Source of the DNA: CAVRUZ01 sp963724495 | GTDB lineage: Bacteria > Actinomycetota > Actinomycetes > Propionibacteriales > DAIQRJ01 | NCBI GenBank assembly: GCA_963724495.1 | Contig: CAVRUZ010000006.1 | Coordinates: 248,001 to 312,000 of the forward strand | Direction of reading: 5' to 3' | DNA: 64,000 nt | Shown here: positions 46,377 to 55,273 of the stretch, one piece after another | Layout: every line of letters starts with the position of its first letter | How positions within the stretch are numbered: the stretch's first letter is position 1 | Program-made: the position numbers and the translations under genes | The notes under the pieces: generated by a model | The model's database searches: none | What the model saw: only the letters and a program-made list of their open reading frames with translations | What the model was told of the DNA's origin: nothing

Positions 46377-47437
46377 CTACCCGCGCCGACGTGATACCTC
46401 CGCGAGCAGGTCGGTGGTCAGGTCGTCGAGTCGCCCGGCACCGCACAGCATCATCGCCTCGACGAGTTCGGCGGTGAGATCGGTGACCAGCCGGGCGACG
46501 CCCTCGGATCCGCCCACGGTGAGCGCCCACAGCGCCGGACGCCCGACCCAGACCGCGTCGGCGCCCATGGCCAGGGCGGCAAGCACGTGGATGCCCGTAC
46601 GGATGCCGCCGTCGACCGTCACGGCCGCGGGTGTGTCCGCCAGCGCCGCTGCCACTTCGGGCAGCGCCTGAGCGGTCGACACGGACTGGTCGAGCTGGCG
46701 ACCACCGTGGTTCGAGACCACCACTGCGGCCGCGCCGGCGTCCACCGCCTGGCGAGCGTCGTCGCCGCGCAGGATCCCCTTCACCACGACCGGGATGCCG
46801 GTGACCTCGGCAAGCCAGGCGATGTCGGCCGTCGTGAGGTCCCGAGCCTTCTCGTGGACCGCCTCGGTGGTGCCGGTGAGGTCCCAGTTGCCCATCAGGT
46901 GCACTTCGGGAACCACGTCCCAGACCTGCTTGCCGACGAAGTGCCTGGTGCCCACGATCGGGGTGTCGACGGTCACGACGGCCGCGGTCGCGCCACCCTC
47001 GACGGCCCGTTCCAGCATGGCGCGGGTGCGGCCGCGGTCCTCGAGCACGTAGACCTGCACCCACCAGGGAGCACCCGCCGCCCCGATGTCGGTGAACGGA
47101 ATGCCGGTATTGCTCGACACGGTGAGCATCGAGCCGGCCGCGTGCACACCGCTGGCCATGGCCGCCTCGCCCAGCGGATCGGCCTGCATCTGCAGCGTGG
47201 ACGAGGCGACCAGGACCGGCGTCGAGAGCTGTGCGCCCAGCAGGGTGGTCGCGGTCGAGACGGTGGTGACGTCGCGCAGTACGTGCGGGCGGAGCCGCAC
47301 CGCATCCCATGCCGCGACCGACTCGCCAAGCGTGATGCCGGCACCGGCGCCCATGCGGTAGTACTCCGCCACCTCGGGCAGCAGACGTGCCTCGGCCTCG
47401 TCTCTGCAGGGAGTCGATCCAGCGCATCAATCAACAC
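46377..47437 (-). CDS. FMN-dependent alpha-hydroxy-acid oxidase, frame break near N-terminus
   Basis: Member of the lactate/glycolate oxidase family. The FMN barrel is well preserved: GAGAGITLGESVAAWDAVRL, PVLVASSTLQMQADPLGEAA, VVVKGILRGDDARQAVDAGA, the catalytic His and Arg in VVSNHGGRQLDQ, and VDGGIRTGIHVLAALAMGAD. The main frame's first GTG (47372) would remove part of the conserved start (EARLLPEVAEYYRMG). Just upstream, VLIDALDRLPAE lies in another frame from a GTG at 47437 that overlaps map; one missing base near 47395 would join the two. Substrate (lactate or another 2-hydroxy acid) is unknown. It follows map directly, an unusual partner for it. Confidence 0.82.
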
Positions 47438-48209
47438 CAGCCGCGGTCAGCACCCACGGCTCGTCGTCGGTCACCGCGACCGTGTGCTCCACGTGCGCAC
47501 CGCGGCTGCCGTCGTCGGTCACCACCGTCCAGCCGTCGTCGAGCACCGACACCTCTGGTGCGCCGAGAGTCAGCATCGGCTCGAGGGCCAGCGTGACGCC
47601 GGCCCGGAGCCGCGGCCCCCGTCCACCGGGACCGACGTTCGCGACATTCGGCCACTGATGCATGGATGTCCCGATCCCGTGGCCGGTGTAGTCGGTGACG
47701 ATCCCGTACCGGAGCTGGTCCGCCGCGGCCGACGACGTCACCGATGCCTGCACCGCCGCACCGACGTCGGACAGCCGGGCTCCGGGGCGCATGGCCGAGA
47801 TCGCCGCCGCGAGTGCGTTTTCACAGGCCACGCGAAGCTGCGCATCGGCAGCACGTTCTGATCCGACGTGCACGGTGATCGCTGCGTCGCCGTGCCAGCC
47901 GTCGACGATCGCGCCGCAGTCGATCGAGAGCAGATCGCCGTCGCCCAGTCGGTACGCACCCGGGATTCCGTGCAGGACCTGCTCGTTCACCGACGTGCAG
48001 ATCGAGGCCGGAAAGCCGTGGTAGCCGAGGAACGACGGCACGCCGCCACCTTTGCGGATGTGCTCCTCGGCCAGGGCGTCGAGGTCGCCGAGAACGGCAC
48101 CGGGCCGGGCGTGCGGACGCAGGAAGTCCAGGGTGTCGCCCACCAGCCGCCCGGCCGCGCGCATGGCGTCGAGCTCACCACCCGATCGCACCGGTAGCCG
48201 GCGCAGCAT
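47427..48209 (-). CDS. map: Methionine aminopeptidase
   Basis: Removes the N-terminal Met from new proteins. The 260-residue type I enzyme has the five metal ligands in LLSIDCGAIVDGWHGDAAIT, DYTGHGIGTSMHQWP and ALEPMLTLG, plus VEHTVAVTDDEP near the end. No N-terminal SH3-binding extension is present. The start touches the adk stop (TGATG), so map is translated from the secY-adk-map message. Confidence 0.97.
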   Translation of the reverse strand: MLRRLPVRSGGELDAMRAAGRLVGDTLDFLRPHARPGAVLGDLDALAEEHIRKGGGVPSFLGYHGFPASICTSVNEQVLHGIPGAYRLGDGDLLSIDCGAIVDGWHGDAAITVHVGSERAADAQLRVACENALAAAISAMRPGARLSDVGAAVQASVTSSAAADQLRYGIVTDYTGHGIGTSMHQWPNVANVGPGGRGPRLRAGVTLALEPMLTLGAPEVSVLDDGWTVVTDDGSRGAHVEHTVAVTDDEPWVLTAAGVD

Positions 48210-48841
48210 CAGGCCGAAGCCACCTCGTCGTGGCCGAGGGCGTGCAGCATCCGGCTGGTGACCTCGTACACCGATCCCATTCCGTCCACCTGGACGAGCA
48301 GGTCGCGCTTCGCGTAGACCGCGAGCAGCGGTTCGGTCTGCTCGGTGTAGACCTCCTGCCGACGCCGGATGACCTCGGGAGTGTCGTCGCTTCGGCCTTC
48401 ACCCACCGCGCGCTTCGACAGCCGCGAGACCAGCTCGTTGCGGTCGACGGTGAGTTCCAGCACCGCGTCGATCTCGGCATCGTGGTCGGCGAGCATCGCG
48501 TCGAGCTCGTCGACCTGGGCGAGCGTGCGCGGGTAACCGTCGAGGACGAAGCCGCCCACGCAGTCGGGCTGTGCCAGCCGCTCCGAGAGCATGGCGTTGG
48601 TCACCGAGTCGGGCACGTAGTCGCCGGCGTCGAGGATGCCCTTCACCTTGAGGCCGAGCTCGGTGCCGGCGGCGATGTTCGCGCGGAACAGGTCACCGGT
48701 GGAGATCGTGGGCACACGCAGTTCGTCGGCAAGGACACGCGCCTGCGTGCCCTTTCCGGCGCCGGGTGGACCCATGAGCACCAGGCGCCGGCGCGTCCCG
48801 TGCCGGTTTTCCGGCCTCGAGCCGTCAGGGGAATCGCTCAC
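48209..48841 (-). CDS. adk: Adenylate kinase
   Basis: A 210-residue enzyme: P-loop LVLMGPPGAGKGTQARVLAD, AMP site TISTGDLFRANIAAGT, and GFVLDGYPRTLAQVDELDAM. The lid is the short form without zinc Cys. An N-terminal extension of about 18 polar residues (SDSPDGSRPENRHGTRRR) precedes the P-loop; a later start is not available as ATG or GTG before the conserved region. It overlaps secY by four bases. Confidence 0.98.
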   Translation of the reverse strand: MSDSPDGSRPENRHGTRRRLVLMGPPGAGKGTQARVLADELRVPTISTGDLFRANIAAGTELGLKVKGILDAGDYVPDSVTNAMLSERLAQPDCVGGFVLDGYPRTLAQVDELDAMLADHDAEIDAVLELTVDRNELVSRLSKRAVGEGRSDDTPEVIRRRQEVYTEQTEPLLAVYAKRDLLVQVDGMGSVYEVTSRMLHALGHDEVASA

Positions 48842-50139
48842 CGCAGGAACCCTTCGTATCGACGCTGCTGCAACTGGCTCTCGATCTGCTTCACGGTGTC
48901 GAGTCCGACGCCCACCATGATGAGGATCGAGGTTCCCCCGAACGGGAAGTTCTGGTTCGCCCCAACAAGGACCAGCGCGATGATCGGGATCATCGAGACG
49001 ACGCCCAGGTACAGGGCCCCGGGCAGGGTGATCCGGCTGAGCACGTACGACAGGTACTGCTGGGTCGGGCGCCCGGCGCGGATGCCCGGGATGAAGCCGC
49101 CGTACTTCTTCATGTTGTCGGCGACCTCTTCGGGATTGAAGGTGATCGACACGTAGAAGTAGGTGAAGAAGATGATCATCGCGAGGTAGGTGAGCATGTA
49201 GAGCGGATGGTCACCCGTGACGAAGACCCTGGATATCCATTGCGACCAGGCTTCATCGGGGTTGAACTGCGCGATGAGCACCGGTAAGTAGAGCAGGCTG
49301 GAGGCGAAGATCACCGGGATGACGCCGGCCTGGTTGACCTTCAGCGGGATGTAGGTGGAGTTGCCGCCGAGTGCGCGCGTGCCCACCATCCGCCGGGCGT
49401 ACTGCACCGGGATGCGTCGCTGGGCCTGTTCCATGAAGATGACGCCGCCCATGATGACCAGCCCGATCCCCACCACCAGCAGGAACGTCGGCCAGCCCTT
49501 GGCCACCTTGATCGCCCACAGCGCGGTCGGGAAGCCGGCGGCGATCGACGTGAAGATGATCACCGACATCCCGTTGCCGACACCGCGCTCGGTGATGAGC
49601 TCGCCGAACCACATGACCATGGCCGTACCGGTGACCATCACCACGACCATCGTGGTCAGTGTCATCAGCGACTCGTCGGGGATCAGGTCCGACGAACACC
49701 CCTGGAACAGCTGTCCGGGGTTGCGCGCCAGCGCGATCATCGTGGTCGACTGCAGGATGGCCAGACCGACGGTCAGGTAGCGCGTGTACTGGGTGATCTT
49801 GGCCGTGCCTGACTGACCCTCCTTGCGCAGCGCCTCCAGCCTCGGGATCACGACCGTGAGCAACTGCAGGATGATGCTCGCGGTGATGTACGGCATGATC
49901 CCCAGCGACAGCACCGACAGGCGCAGCAGCGCACCACCCGACAGCAGGTTCACCATCTGGTAGATCGAGCTGCTGTCGTCGGCCTGGACGACCGCGAGGC
50001 ACTCCTTCACCGCCCGGACGTCGACGCCGGGCGTCGGCAGGACCGAACCGACACGCGTCAGCGCGATGATCGACAGGGTGAAGAGGATCTTCTTGCGCAG
50101 GTCCGGCGTGCGGAACGAGTTGACGAACGCGTTGAGCAC
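48838..50139 (-). CDS. secY: Preprotein translocase subunit SecY
   Basis: The 433-residue channel subunit with ten membrane helices. It opens LNAFVNSFRTPDLRKKILFT, has SVLSLGIMPYITASIILQLL in helix 2 and IPLKVNQAGVIPVIFASSLL before helix 7, and ends QLQQRRYEGFLR. It is the standard distal neighbour of rplO in the spc operon and leads into adk and map. Confidence 0.99.
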   Translation of the reverse strand: MLNAFVNSFRTPDLRKKILFTLSIIALTRVGSVLPTPGVDVRAVKECLAVVQADDSSSIYQMVNLLSGGALLRLSVLSLGIMPYITASIILQLLTVVIPRLEALRKEGQSGTAKITQYTRYLTVGLAILQSTTMIALARNPGQLFQGCSSDLIPDESLMTLTTMVVVMVTGTAMVMWFGELITERGVGNGMSVIIFTSIAAGFPTALWAIKVAKGWPTFLLVVGIGLVIMGGVIFMEQAQRRIPVQYARRMVGTRALGGNSTYIPLKVNQAGVIPVIFASSLLYLPVLIAQFNPDEAWSQWISRVFVTGDHPLYMLTYLAMIIFFTYFYVSITFNPEEVADNMKKYGGFIPGIRAGRPTQQYLSYVLSRITLPGALYLGVVSMIPIIALVLVGANQNFPFGGTSILIMVGVGLDTVKQIESQLQQRRYEGFLR

Positions 50140-50255
50140 GCAACCTCCTCAAGCTTTGTCGGCCAGTCTGTCCGCCGGACTCTTCTGCCAAACCGGACCA
50201 ACGGTACCCAATGGGGAGGTGATGCCTGCCCGTCGAGCTGCGACCAAGCGGGCGT

Positions 50256-50720
50256 TTACAGCTGGGTGAAGCTGCCGCCCGCCGCGGTGATCTTGTCCTT
50301 GGCCGAGGCGGAGAAGCGATGGGCACTCACCGTCACGGCAACGGTGAACTCGCCTTCGCCCAACACCTTCACCGGCTGGTTGCGCCGTACCAGGCCCGCC
50401 TTGGCGAGGTCGGCGACACCGATCTCACCGCCGTCGGGGAACGACTCCTGGATCTGGTGCAGGTTCACCGGCTGGTAGTCCACCGAGCGCGGACCGGAGG
50501 GGCGCGATGACGCCGGATGCGACTTGGTGTGCCCCTTCAGCTTCGGAATCCGGATCTGCAGCGGCAGCTGCCCGCCCTCGAAGTTGGCCGGCACGTTCTT
50601 CCGGGCGCCGGTGCCCTTGGTGCCACGACCGGCGCTCTTGCCCTTGGATCCCTCACCGCGACCGACCCGGGTCTTGGCCTTGCGTGCTCCGGGCGCCGGG
50701 CGCAGGTGATGGACGCGCAA
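50256..50720 (-). CDS. rplO: Ribosomal protein L15, start uncertain
   Basis: A 154-residue protein in the frame given: RVHHLRPAPGARKAKTRVGR and GKSAGRGTKGTGARKNVPAN are diagnostic, and it ends ITAAGGSFTQL. The only start in this frame is TTG at 50720 (or CTG at 50723). An ATG at 50841 that overlaps the rpmD stop (ATGA) opens a 36-codon stretch ending EQGMKTVAV in the neighbouring frame. Dropping one G near 50724 would join it as MKTVALRVHHLRPAPG, which fits related L15 proteins better. So either TTG is used or one base is extra. Confidence 0.93.
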   Translation of the reverse strand: MRVHHLRPAPGARKAKTRVGRGEGSKGKSAGRGTKGTGARKNVPANFEGGQLPLQIRIPKLKGHTKSHPASSRPSGPRSVDYQPVNLHQIQESFPDGGEIGVADLAKAGLVRRNQPVKVLGEGEFTVAVTVSAHRFSASAKDKITAAGGSFTQL

Positions 50721-50837
50721 CAGCGACGGTCTTCATTCCCTGCTCGGCCGGTGCGTCGTTGGTGACGTCGGTGCCGGCGTCGACCTCGCTGTCGGTGGCG
50801 GGCTTGGCGTGCCGGCCCGTCTGCGTTGGGCTCGTCG

Positions 50838-51023
50838 TCATGAGTCGACCTCTTCCACCGCGACCAGGTGCGACACCGTCGCGACCATGCCGCGGATCTC
50901 CGGGCGGTCCTCCTTGACTACGACATCGCCGATCCGCTTGAGACCGAGCGACCGCAAGGTGGCCCGCTGGTTGTGCTTGCCTCCGATACCGGAGCGCTTC
51001 TGCGTGACCTTGAGCTGCGTCAT
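50838..51023 (-). CDS. rpmD: Ribosomal protein L30
   Basis: A 61-residue protein: QLKVTQKRSGIGGKHNQRAT and LRSLGLKRIGDVVVKEDRPE are typical of bacterial L30. It lies three bases after the rpsE stop. Its own stop overlaps an ATG that probably belongs to the extended rplO. Confidence 0.98.
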   Translation of the reverse strand: MTQLKVTQKRSGIGGKHNQRATLRSLGLKRIGDVVVKEDRPEIRGMVATVSHLVAVEEVDS

Positions 51024-51026
51024 GTC

Positions 51027-51617
51027 TTAATTTCCTTCTGCTGCCGCGGCGAGCAGTGCCCGGGGCGCCACGTCCTCGACCGGGAGACCGCGACGGATCG
51101 CGACCATCTCGGGCGACTCGAGCGACTTCAGCGCGACGATCGTCGCGTGCACGATGTTGATCGGGTTGGACGAGCCGAGCGACTTGCTCAGTACGTCCTG
51201 GATGCCGGCGCACTCGAGCACGGCGCGCACCGGTCCACCCGCGATCACGCCGGTACCGGGCGAGGCCGGGCGCAGCATGACCACACCGGCCGCCTTCTCC
51301 CCCTGCACCGGATGCGGGATCGTGCGCAGGATCCGGGGCACCTTGAAGAAGTGCTTCTTGGCATCCTCGACCGCCTTGGCGATCGCTGCCGGCACCTCTT
51401 TGGCCTTGCCGTAGCCGACGCCGACCGTCCCCTCGCCGTCGCCGACGATCACCAGGGCGGTGAAGCTGAAGCGACGTCCGCCCTGATGGACCTTGGCGAC
51501 CCGGTTGATGGTGACCAGGCGCTCGATGTAGTTGCTCTTGTCAGCGGCGCCGCCGCGACGGTCGTCCCGACGGTCTCGGCGCTCGCCACCGCTGCGACCT
51601 GTTTGGGGTCCAGCCAT
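51027..51617 (-). CDS. rpsE: Ribosomal protein S5
   Basis: A 196-residue accuracy-related protein. KSNYIERLVTINRVAKVHQG and GYGKAKEVPAAIAKAVEDAK are clear, with GSSNPINIVHATIVALKSLE near the end. The N-terminal 25 residues are Arg/Gly-rich (GERRDRRDDRRGG). Gap of 23 bases after rplR. Confidence 0.99.
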   Translation of the reverse strand: MAGPQTGRSGGERRDRRDDRRGGAADKSNYIERLVTINRVAKVHQGGRRFSFTALVIVGDGEGTVGVGYGKAKEVPAAIAKAVEDAKKHFFKVPRILRTIPHPVQGEKAAGVVMLRPASPGTGVIAGGPVRAVLECAGIQDVLSKSLGSSNPINIVHATIVALKSLESPEMVAIRRGLPVEDVAPRALLAAAAEGN

Positions 51618-51640
51618 GTGTCTTGTCCTCTCTAGTTCCG

Positions 51641-52006
51641 TCAGAATTCCAGCCCGCCGGAGCGGGCTCCGTCGGCCAGTGCCGCGAGTCGGCCGGTGTA
51701 GCGGTAGCCCGCCCGGTCGAACACCACGGCATCGATGCCGGCTGCTTTGGCACGGTCGGCCACCAGCTCGCCGACCCGCTTGGCCTTGGCGGTCTTGTCC
51801 GTCGTGAGTGCACGGATGTCTGCCTCCAGGCTGGAGGCGGCGGCCAGTGTGTGACCGGCGACGTCGTCCACGACCTGCGCGGTGACGTGCCGGGCCGACC
51901 GGTGCACGACAAGACGCGGCCGCGCCGGTGACCCGTGCACCTTCTTGCGCACCCGGATCTGGCGACGACGGCGCGTCGACATCTTCGCGTTGGTGAAACC
52001 GGCCAT
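51641..52006 (-). CDS. rplR: Ribosomal protein L18
   Basis: A 121-residue 5S rRNA-binding protein: RRRRQIRVRKKVHGSPARPR, LVVHRSARHVTAQVVDDVAG and the ending FDRAGYRYTGRLAALADGAR. The ATG at 52006 overlaps the rplF stop by one base (TGATG); a GTG at 52009 would add one residue. Confidence 0.98.
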   Translation of the reverse strand: MAGFTNAKMSTRRRRQIRVRKKVHGSPARPRLVVHRSARHVTAQVVDDVAGHTLAAASSLEADIRALTTDKTAKAKRVGELVADRAKAAGIDAVVFDRAGYRYTGRLAALADGARSGGLEF

Positions 52007-52545
52007 CACTTGCCTGCCTTTCCGACCTTGCGTCGGACTACCTCGCCCGCGTAGCGGATCCCCTTGCCCTTGTAGGGCTCGGGCTTGCGAATCTTGCGGA
52101 TGTTGGCGGCGGTCTCGCCGACCGCCTGCTTGTCGATCCCGCTGACGGAGAACCGGGTGGGCGACTCGACCCGGAAGGTGATGCCCTCGGGGGCCTTCAC
52201 CTGCACGGTGTGGGAGAACCCGACCGCGAACTCGAGGTCGCTGCCACGGGAGACAACCCGGTAGCCGACGCCCTGGATCTCCAGCCGCTTCTCATAGCCC
52301 TCGGTGACGCCGGTGACCATGTTGGCCAGCAGCGACCGCGTCAGCCCGTGCAGGGCACGGTTCTGCCGCTCGTCGTCCGGACGCGCAACCACCACCGTGC
52401 CGTCGTCTGCTCGAACGACCGTGATCGGGCTGGCCACGGCATGCGACAGCTGACCCTTGGGTCCCTTGACGGTGACGGTGCTGCCGTCGATGTTCACGTC
52501 GACGCCCGTGGGAACGGGAATCGGGAGTTTGCCAATGCGCGACAT
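52006..52545 (-). CDS. rplF: Ribosomal protein L6
   Basis: A 179-residue protein with the tandem L6 fold: SRIGKLPIPVPTGVDVNIDG at the start, VTGVTEGYEKRLEIQGVGYR in the middle and the family ending RKPEPYKGKGIRYAGE. It lies 18 bases after rpsH in the usual spc order. Confidence 0.99.
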   Translation of the reverse strand: MSRIGKLPIPVPTGVDVNIDGSTVTVKGPKGQLSHAVASPITVVRADDGTVVVARPDDERQNRALHGLTRSLLANMVTGVTEGYEKRLEIQGVGYRVVSRGSDLEFAVGFSHTVQVKAPEGITFRVESPTRFSVSGIDKQAVGETAANIRKIRKPEPYKGKGIRYAGEVVRRKVGKAGK

Positions 52546-52563
52546 GTCTGCTCGTTCCTCCGA

Positions 52564-52971
52564 CTACCAGACGTAGGCGAGGACTTCCCCGCCGACGCCC
52601 TTCTTGTTGGCCTGCTTGTCCGTCAGCAGCCCGGACGAGGTGGAGATGATCGCGATGCCGAGGCCGCCGAGCACCTTCGGCAGTCCGGTGGACTTCGCGT
52701 ACACCCGCAGGCCCGGCTTGGAGATCCGGCGGATGCCGGCGATCGAGCGCTGCCGGCTGGAGCCATAGCGCAGCGTCAGCTCCAGCGTCCGACCGGTCTC
52801 GCCTTCGGCGCGGTCGAGCACGCGGTAGCCGGCGATGTAGCCCTCGGCCTGCAGGATCTCCGCGAGTCCGACCTTCAGCTTGCTGTGCGGCATCGCCACG
52901 GTGTCGTGGAAGGCCTGGTTGGCGTTGCGCAGCCGCGTGAGCATGTCTGCGATCGGGTCAGTCATGGTCAT
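52564..52971 (-). CDS. rpsH: Ribosomal protein S8
   Basis: A 135-residue 16S central-domain binder: TMTDPIADMLTRLRNANQAF and the ending LLTDKQANKKGVGGEVLAYVW minus the last residues are diagnostic. The ATG at 52971 is chosen since MTMTDPIADML is the usual actinobacterial start; the longer frame upstream is not conserved. Confidence 0.98.
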   Translation of the reverse strand: MTMTDPIADMLTRLRNANQAFHDTVAMPHSKLKVGLAEILQAEGYIAGYRVLDRAEGETGRTLELTLRYGSSRQRSIAGIRRISKPGLRVYAKSTGLPKVLGGLGIAIISTSSGLLTDKQANKKGVGGEVLAYVW

Positions 52972-53062
52972 GACCGATACCTCTTTCCCGTCTGGTTTCC
53001 GCCGCTGGCGGACCTGTGACGATTGCTGTTTTGCCTGTCTATTGGTGAGGTGGTGGAACCGG

Positions 53063-53248
53063 TCACCAGGAGCTCTTGGTGATGCCGGGCAGTTCACCCC
53101 GGTGTGCCATCACCCGCAGGCAGATCCGGCAGAGGCCGAACTTGCGGTACACGGCCTTGGGCCGGCCGCAGCGCTGGCAACGGGTGTAGGCACGGACGGC
53201 GAACTTGGGCTTGGCGTTCGCCTTGTTGACGAGTGCTTTCTTGGCCAT
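53063..53248 (-). CDS. rpsN: Ribosomal protein S14, zinc-binding type
   Basis: A 61-residue type Z protein: four Cys in YTRCQRCGRPKAVYRKFGLC plus RIC, forming a zinc ribbon, and the ending AHRGELPGITKSSW. Its ATG shares one base with the rplE stop. Actinobacteria often keep a longer zinc-free copy elsewhere for zinc starvation. Confidence 0.98.
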   Translation of the reverse strand: MAKKALVNKANAKPKFAVRAYTRCQRCGRPKAVYRKFGLCRICLRVMAHRGELPGITKSSW

Positions 53249-53859
53249 CAGGCGGAAGCCTCCTGGAACGGGAAGCCGAGGTGACGCAGCAGTGCCCGGC
53301 CTTCGTTGTCGTTGGTCGCAGTGGTCACGAACGTGATGTCCATGCCCCGGGAGCGATCGATCTTGTCGGGGTCGATCTCGTGGAACATGACCTGCTCGAC
53401 GAGCCCGAACGTGTAGTTGCCGTTGCCGTCGAACTGGCGCGGCGACAGGCCGCGGAAGTCACGGATGCGCGGCAGGGCGAGCGAGAGCAGCCGGTCGGCG
53501 AACTCCCACATCCGGTCGCCGCGCAGCGTCACGTGGGCGCCGATCGGCTGACCCTCGCGCAGCTTGAACTGCGCGATCGACTTTCGGGCCTTGGTCACAT
53601 AGGGCTTCTGGCCGGTGATCAGCGTGAGGTCGCGAACGGCGCCGTCGATCAGCTTGGAGTCGCGGGCGGCGTCGCCGACGCCCATGTTCACCACGATCTT
53701 GGTGAGGGTGGGCACCTCCATCGGGTTCTTGTGCCCGAACTCCTCGCGCATCGCCTTGGCGATCTCGGCGGCGTAGCGCTGCTTCAGCCGCGGCGCCGCC
53801 TTCTTGGCGGCCGGGCTGGGAGCTGTGTCTACGGCGGTGCTGTCTTCAACGGCGGTCAT
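53248..53859 (-). CDS. rplE: Ribosomal protein L5
   Basis: A 203-residue 5S rRNA-binding protein: KIVVNMGVGDAARDSKLIDG, ITGQKPYVTKARKSIAQFKL and RGMDITFVTTATNDNEGRAL. A short Ala/Thr-rich N-terminal extension (about 20 residues) precedes the conserved part. Two bases separate it from rplX. Confidence 0.99.
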   Translation of the reverse strand: MTAVEDSTAVDTAPSPAAKKAAPRLKQRYAAEIAKAMREEFGHKNPMEVPTLTKIVVNMGVGDAARDSKLIDGAVRDLTLITGQKPYVTKARKSIAQFKLREGQPIGAHVTLRGDRMWEFADRLLSLALPRIRDFRGLSPRQFDGNGNYTFGLVEQVMFHEIDPDKIDRSRGMDITFVTTATNDNEGRALLRHLGFPFQEASA

Positions 53860-53861
53860 GC

Positions 53862-54269
53862 TCAGATCTCCTTGCCGGTGGCGCGGGCAATCCGCACCGA
53901 CCGGGTCGTCGTGTACTCGGTGCCGTCGGCGCGACGGCGAGTCACCTCGCGGCGCTCGTACCCGATGCGCGTGGTGACGCTCTCGCCGTCCTTGTCGGTG
54001 ACGAGGGCGACGTTGGACACGTGGATCGGTGCCTCGCTGGTGATGATGCCGCCGTCCTTGCCCTGCCGGCCCTGAGCCGGGCGCTCACGGGTGTGCTTCT
54101 TGACCCGCTGGACGCCCTCGACCACTACGCGGTCGGCCTCGGCGATGACCTCGATGATCTTGCCTTCGGCGCCCTTGTCCTTGCCCGCGATCACGCGGAC
54201 GTGGTCGCCCTTGCGGACGTGCAGGATCTTCTTGCGCGGTTTTGCCGCCTTCTTCGATGCGTTTGCCAT
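53862..54269 (-). CDS. rplX: Ribosomal protein L24
   Basis: A 135-residue assembly initiator with a KOW motif: KGDHVRVIAGKDKGAEGKII, then EGVQRVKKHTRERPAQGRQG. The C-terminal tail from about 100 on (RRADGTEYTTTRSVRIARAT) is longer than in E. coli but common in actinobacteria. The ATG at 54269 overlaps the rplN stop (TGATG). Confidence 0.98.
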   Translation of the reverse strand: MANASKKAAKPRKKILHVRKGDHVRVIAGKDKGAEGKIIEVIAEADRVVVEGVQRVKKHTRERPAQGRQGKDGGIITSEAPIHVSNVALVTDKDGESVTTRIGYERREVTRRRADGTEYTTTRSVRIARATGKEI

Positions 54270-54637
54270 CACAAGACCTCCGGTGCCAGCGAGATGATCC
54301 GCATGAACCGCTTGTCGCGCAGCTCCCGCCCGACGGGGCCGAAGATGCGGGTGCCCCGGGGCTCGCCGTCGGGGCGCAGCAGCACGGCCGCGTTCTCGTC
54401 GAAGCGGATGTAGCTGCCGTCGGGGCGGCGGCGTTCCTTCACGGTGCGCACGATGACGGCCTTGACGACCTCGCCCTTCTTGACGTTGCCGCCAGGAATT
54501 GCGTCCTTGACCGATGCCACGATGATGTCGCCGATCCCGGCGTAGCGGCGCCCGGAGCCACCGAGAACCCGGATGCACAAGATCTCCTTGGCACCGGTGT
54601 TGTCGGCGACCCGTAGTCGCGACTCCTGCTGGATCAT
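54269..54637 (-). CDS. rplN: Ribosomal protein L14
   Basis: A 122-residue intersubunit-bridge protein: IQQESRLRVADNTGAKEILC at the start, YAGIGDIIVASVKDAIPGGN in the middle and RIISLAPEVL at the end. The 88 bases between it and rpsQ hold no gene. Confidence 0.99.
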   Translation of the reverse strand: MIQQESRLRVADNTGAKEILCIRVLGGSGRRYAGIGDIIVASVKDAIPGGNVKKGEVVKAVIVRTVKERRRPDGSYIRFDENAAVLLRPDGEPRGTRIFGPVGRELRDKRFMRIISLAPEVL

Positions 54638-54725
54638 GTCTTCTTCTCCTGAATGTCGCGCCGGTTCTCAAGCGTTGGCTGAGCCTGGCGGAACTTCTGT
54701 TGCCTGAATGAAGCTGCTTGGTGAC

Positions 54726-55034
54726 TTACTCGGCCTTCTCGAGGACCTCGATCACGCGCCAGCGCTTGGTGGCCGACAGCGGGCGGGTCTCCATGATCGC
54801 CACGCGGTCGCCCTGCGCGGCACCGAAGGACTCGTCGTGCGCCTTCAGCCGGGTGGTCTTGCGCAGCACCTTGCCGTAGAGCTTGTGCTTGACCCGGTCC
54901 TCGACGGCCACGACGACGGTCTTGTCCATCTTGTCCGACACGACCAGGCCCTCGCGGACCTTGCGGGCAGCCCTCTTCTCGTTCTGGGGCACTGCGTTGT
55001 CAGTCACGTGCTTGCCTTCATCTCTGGTCGTCAT
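54726..55034 (-). CDS. rpsQ: Ribosomal protein S17
   Basis: A 102-residue 16S 5'-domain binder. After a 25-residue polar extension come REGLVVSDKMDKTVVVAVED, HKLYGKVLRKTTRLKAHDES and the ending SATKRWRVIEVLEKAE. The ATG at 55034 overlaps the rpmC stop (ATGA), favouring the long form; MDKT-proximal later starts would be within the conserved fold. Confidence 0.98.
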   Translation of the reverse strand: MTTRDEGKHVTDNAVPQNEKRAARKVREGLVVSDKMDKTVVVAVEDRVKHKLYGKVLRKTTRLKAHDESFGAAQGDRVAIMETRPLSATKRWRVIEVLEKAE

Positions 55035-55273
55035 GCGGTACCTCCGGCGGAAGTCCCTGTTGCCGGCGTGATGCCGAGCTCGCGCTCGCGCATCACCGTG
55101 TAGATCCTGGCGATGTCGCGCCGGACCGCCTTCAGCCGGCCGTGGCTCTCCAGCTGACCGGTGGCCGACTGGAACCGGAGGTTGAACAGCTCCTCCTTGG
55201 CCTCGGTCAGCTTCTGCAGCAACGCGTCGTCATCGAGCCCACGCAGGTCGTGGGCAAGGCTGGACAGTGCCAT
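55031..55273 (-). CDS. rpmC: Ribosomal protein L29
   Basis: An 80-residue exit-tunnel protein: LTEAKEELFNLRFQSATGQL and LKAVRRDIARIYTVMRERE are characteristic of the helical hairpin. Overlaps by one base with rplP and four with rpsQ, so all three are translationally coupled. Confidence 0.98.
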   Translation of the reverse strand: MALSSLAHDLRGLDDDALLQKLTEAKEELFNLRFQSATGQLESHGRLKAVRRDIARIYTVMRERELGITPATGTSAGGTA

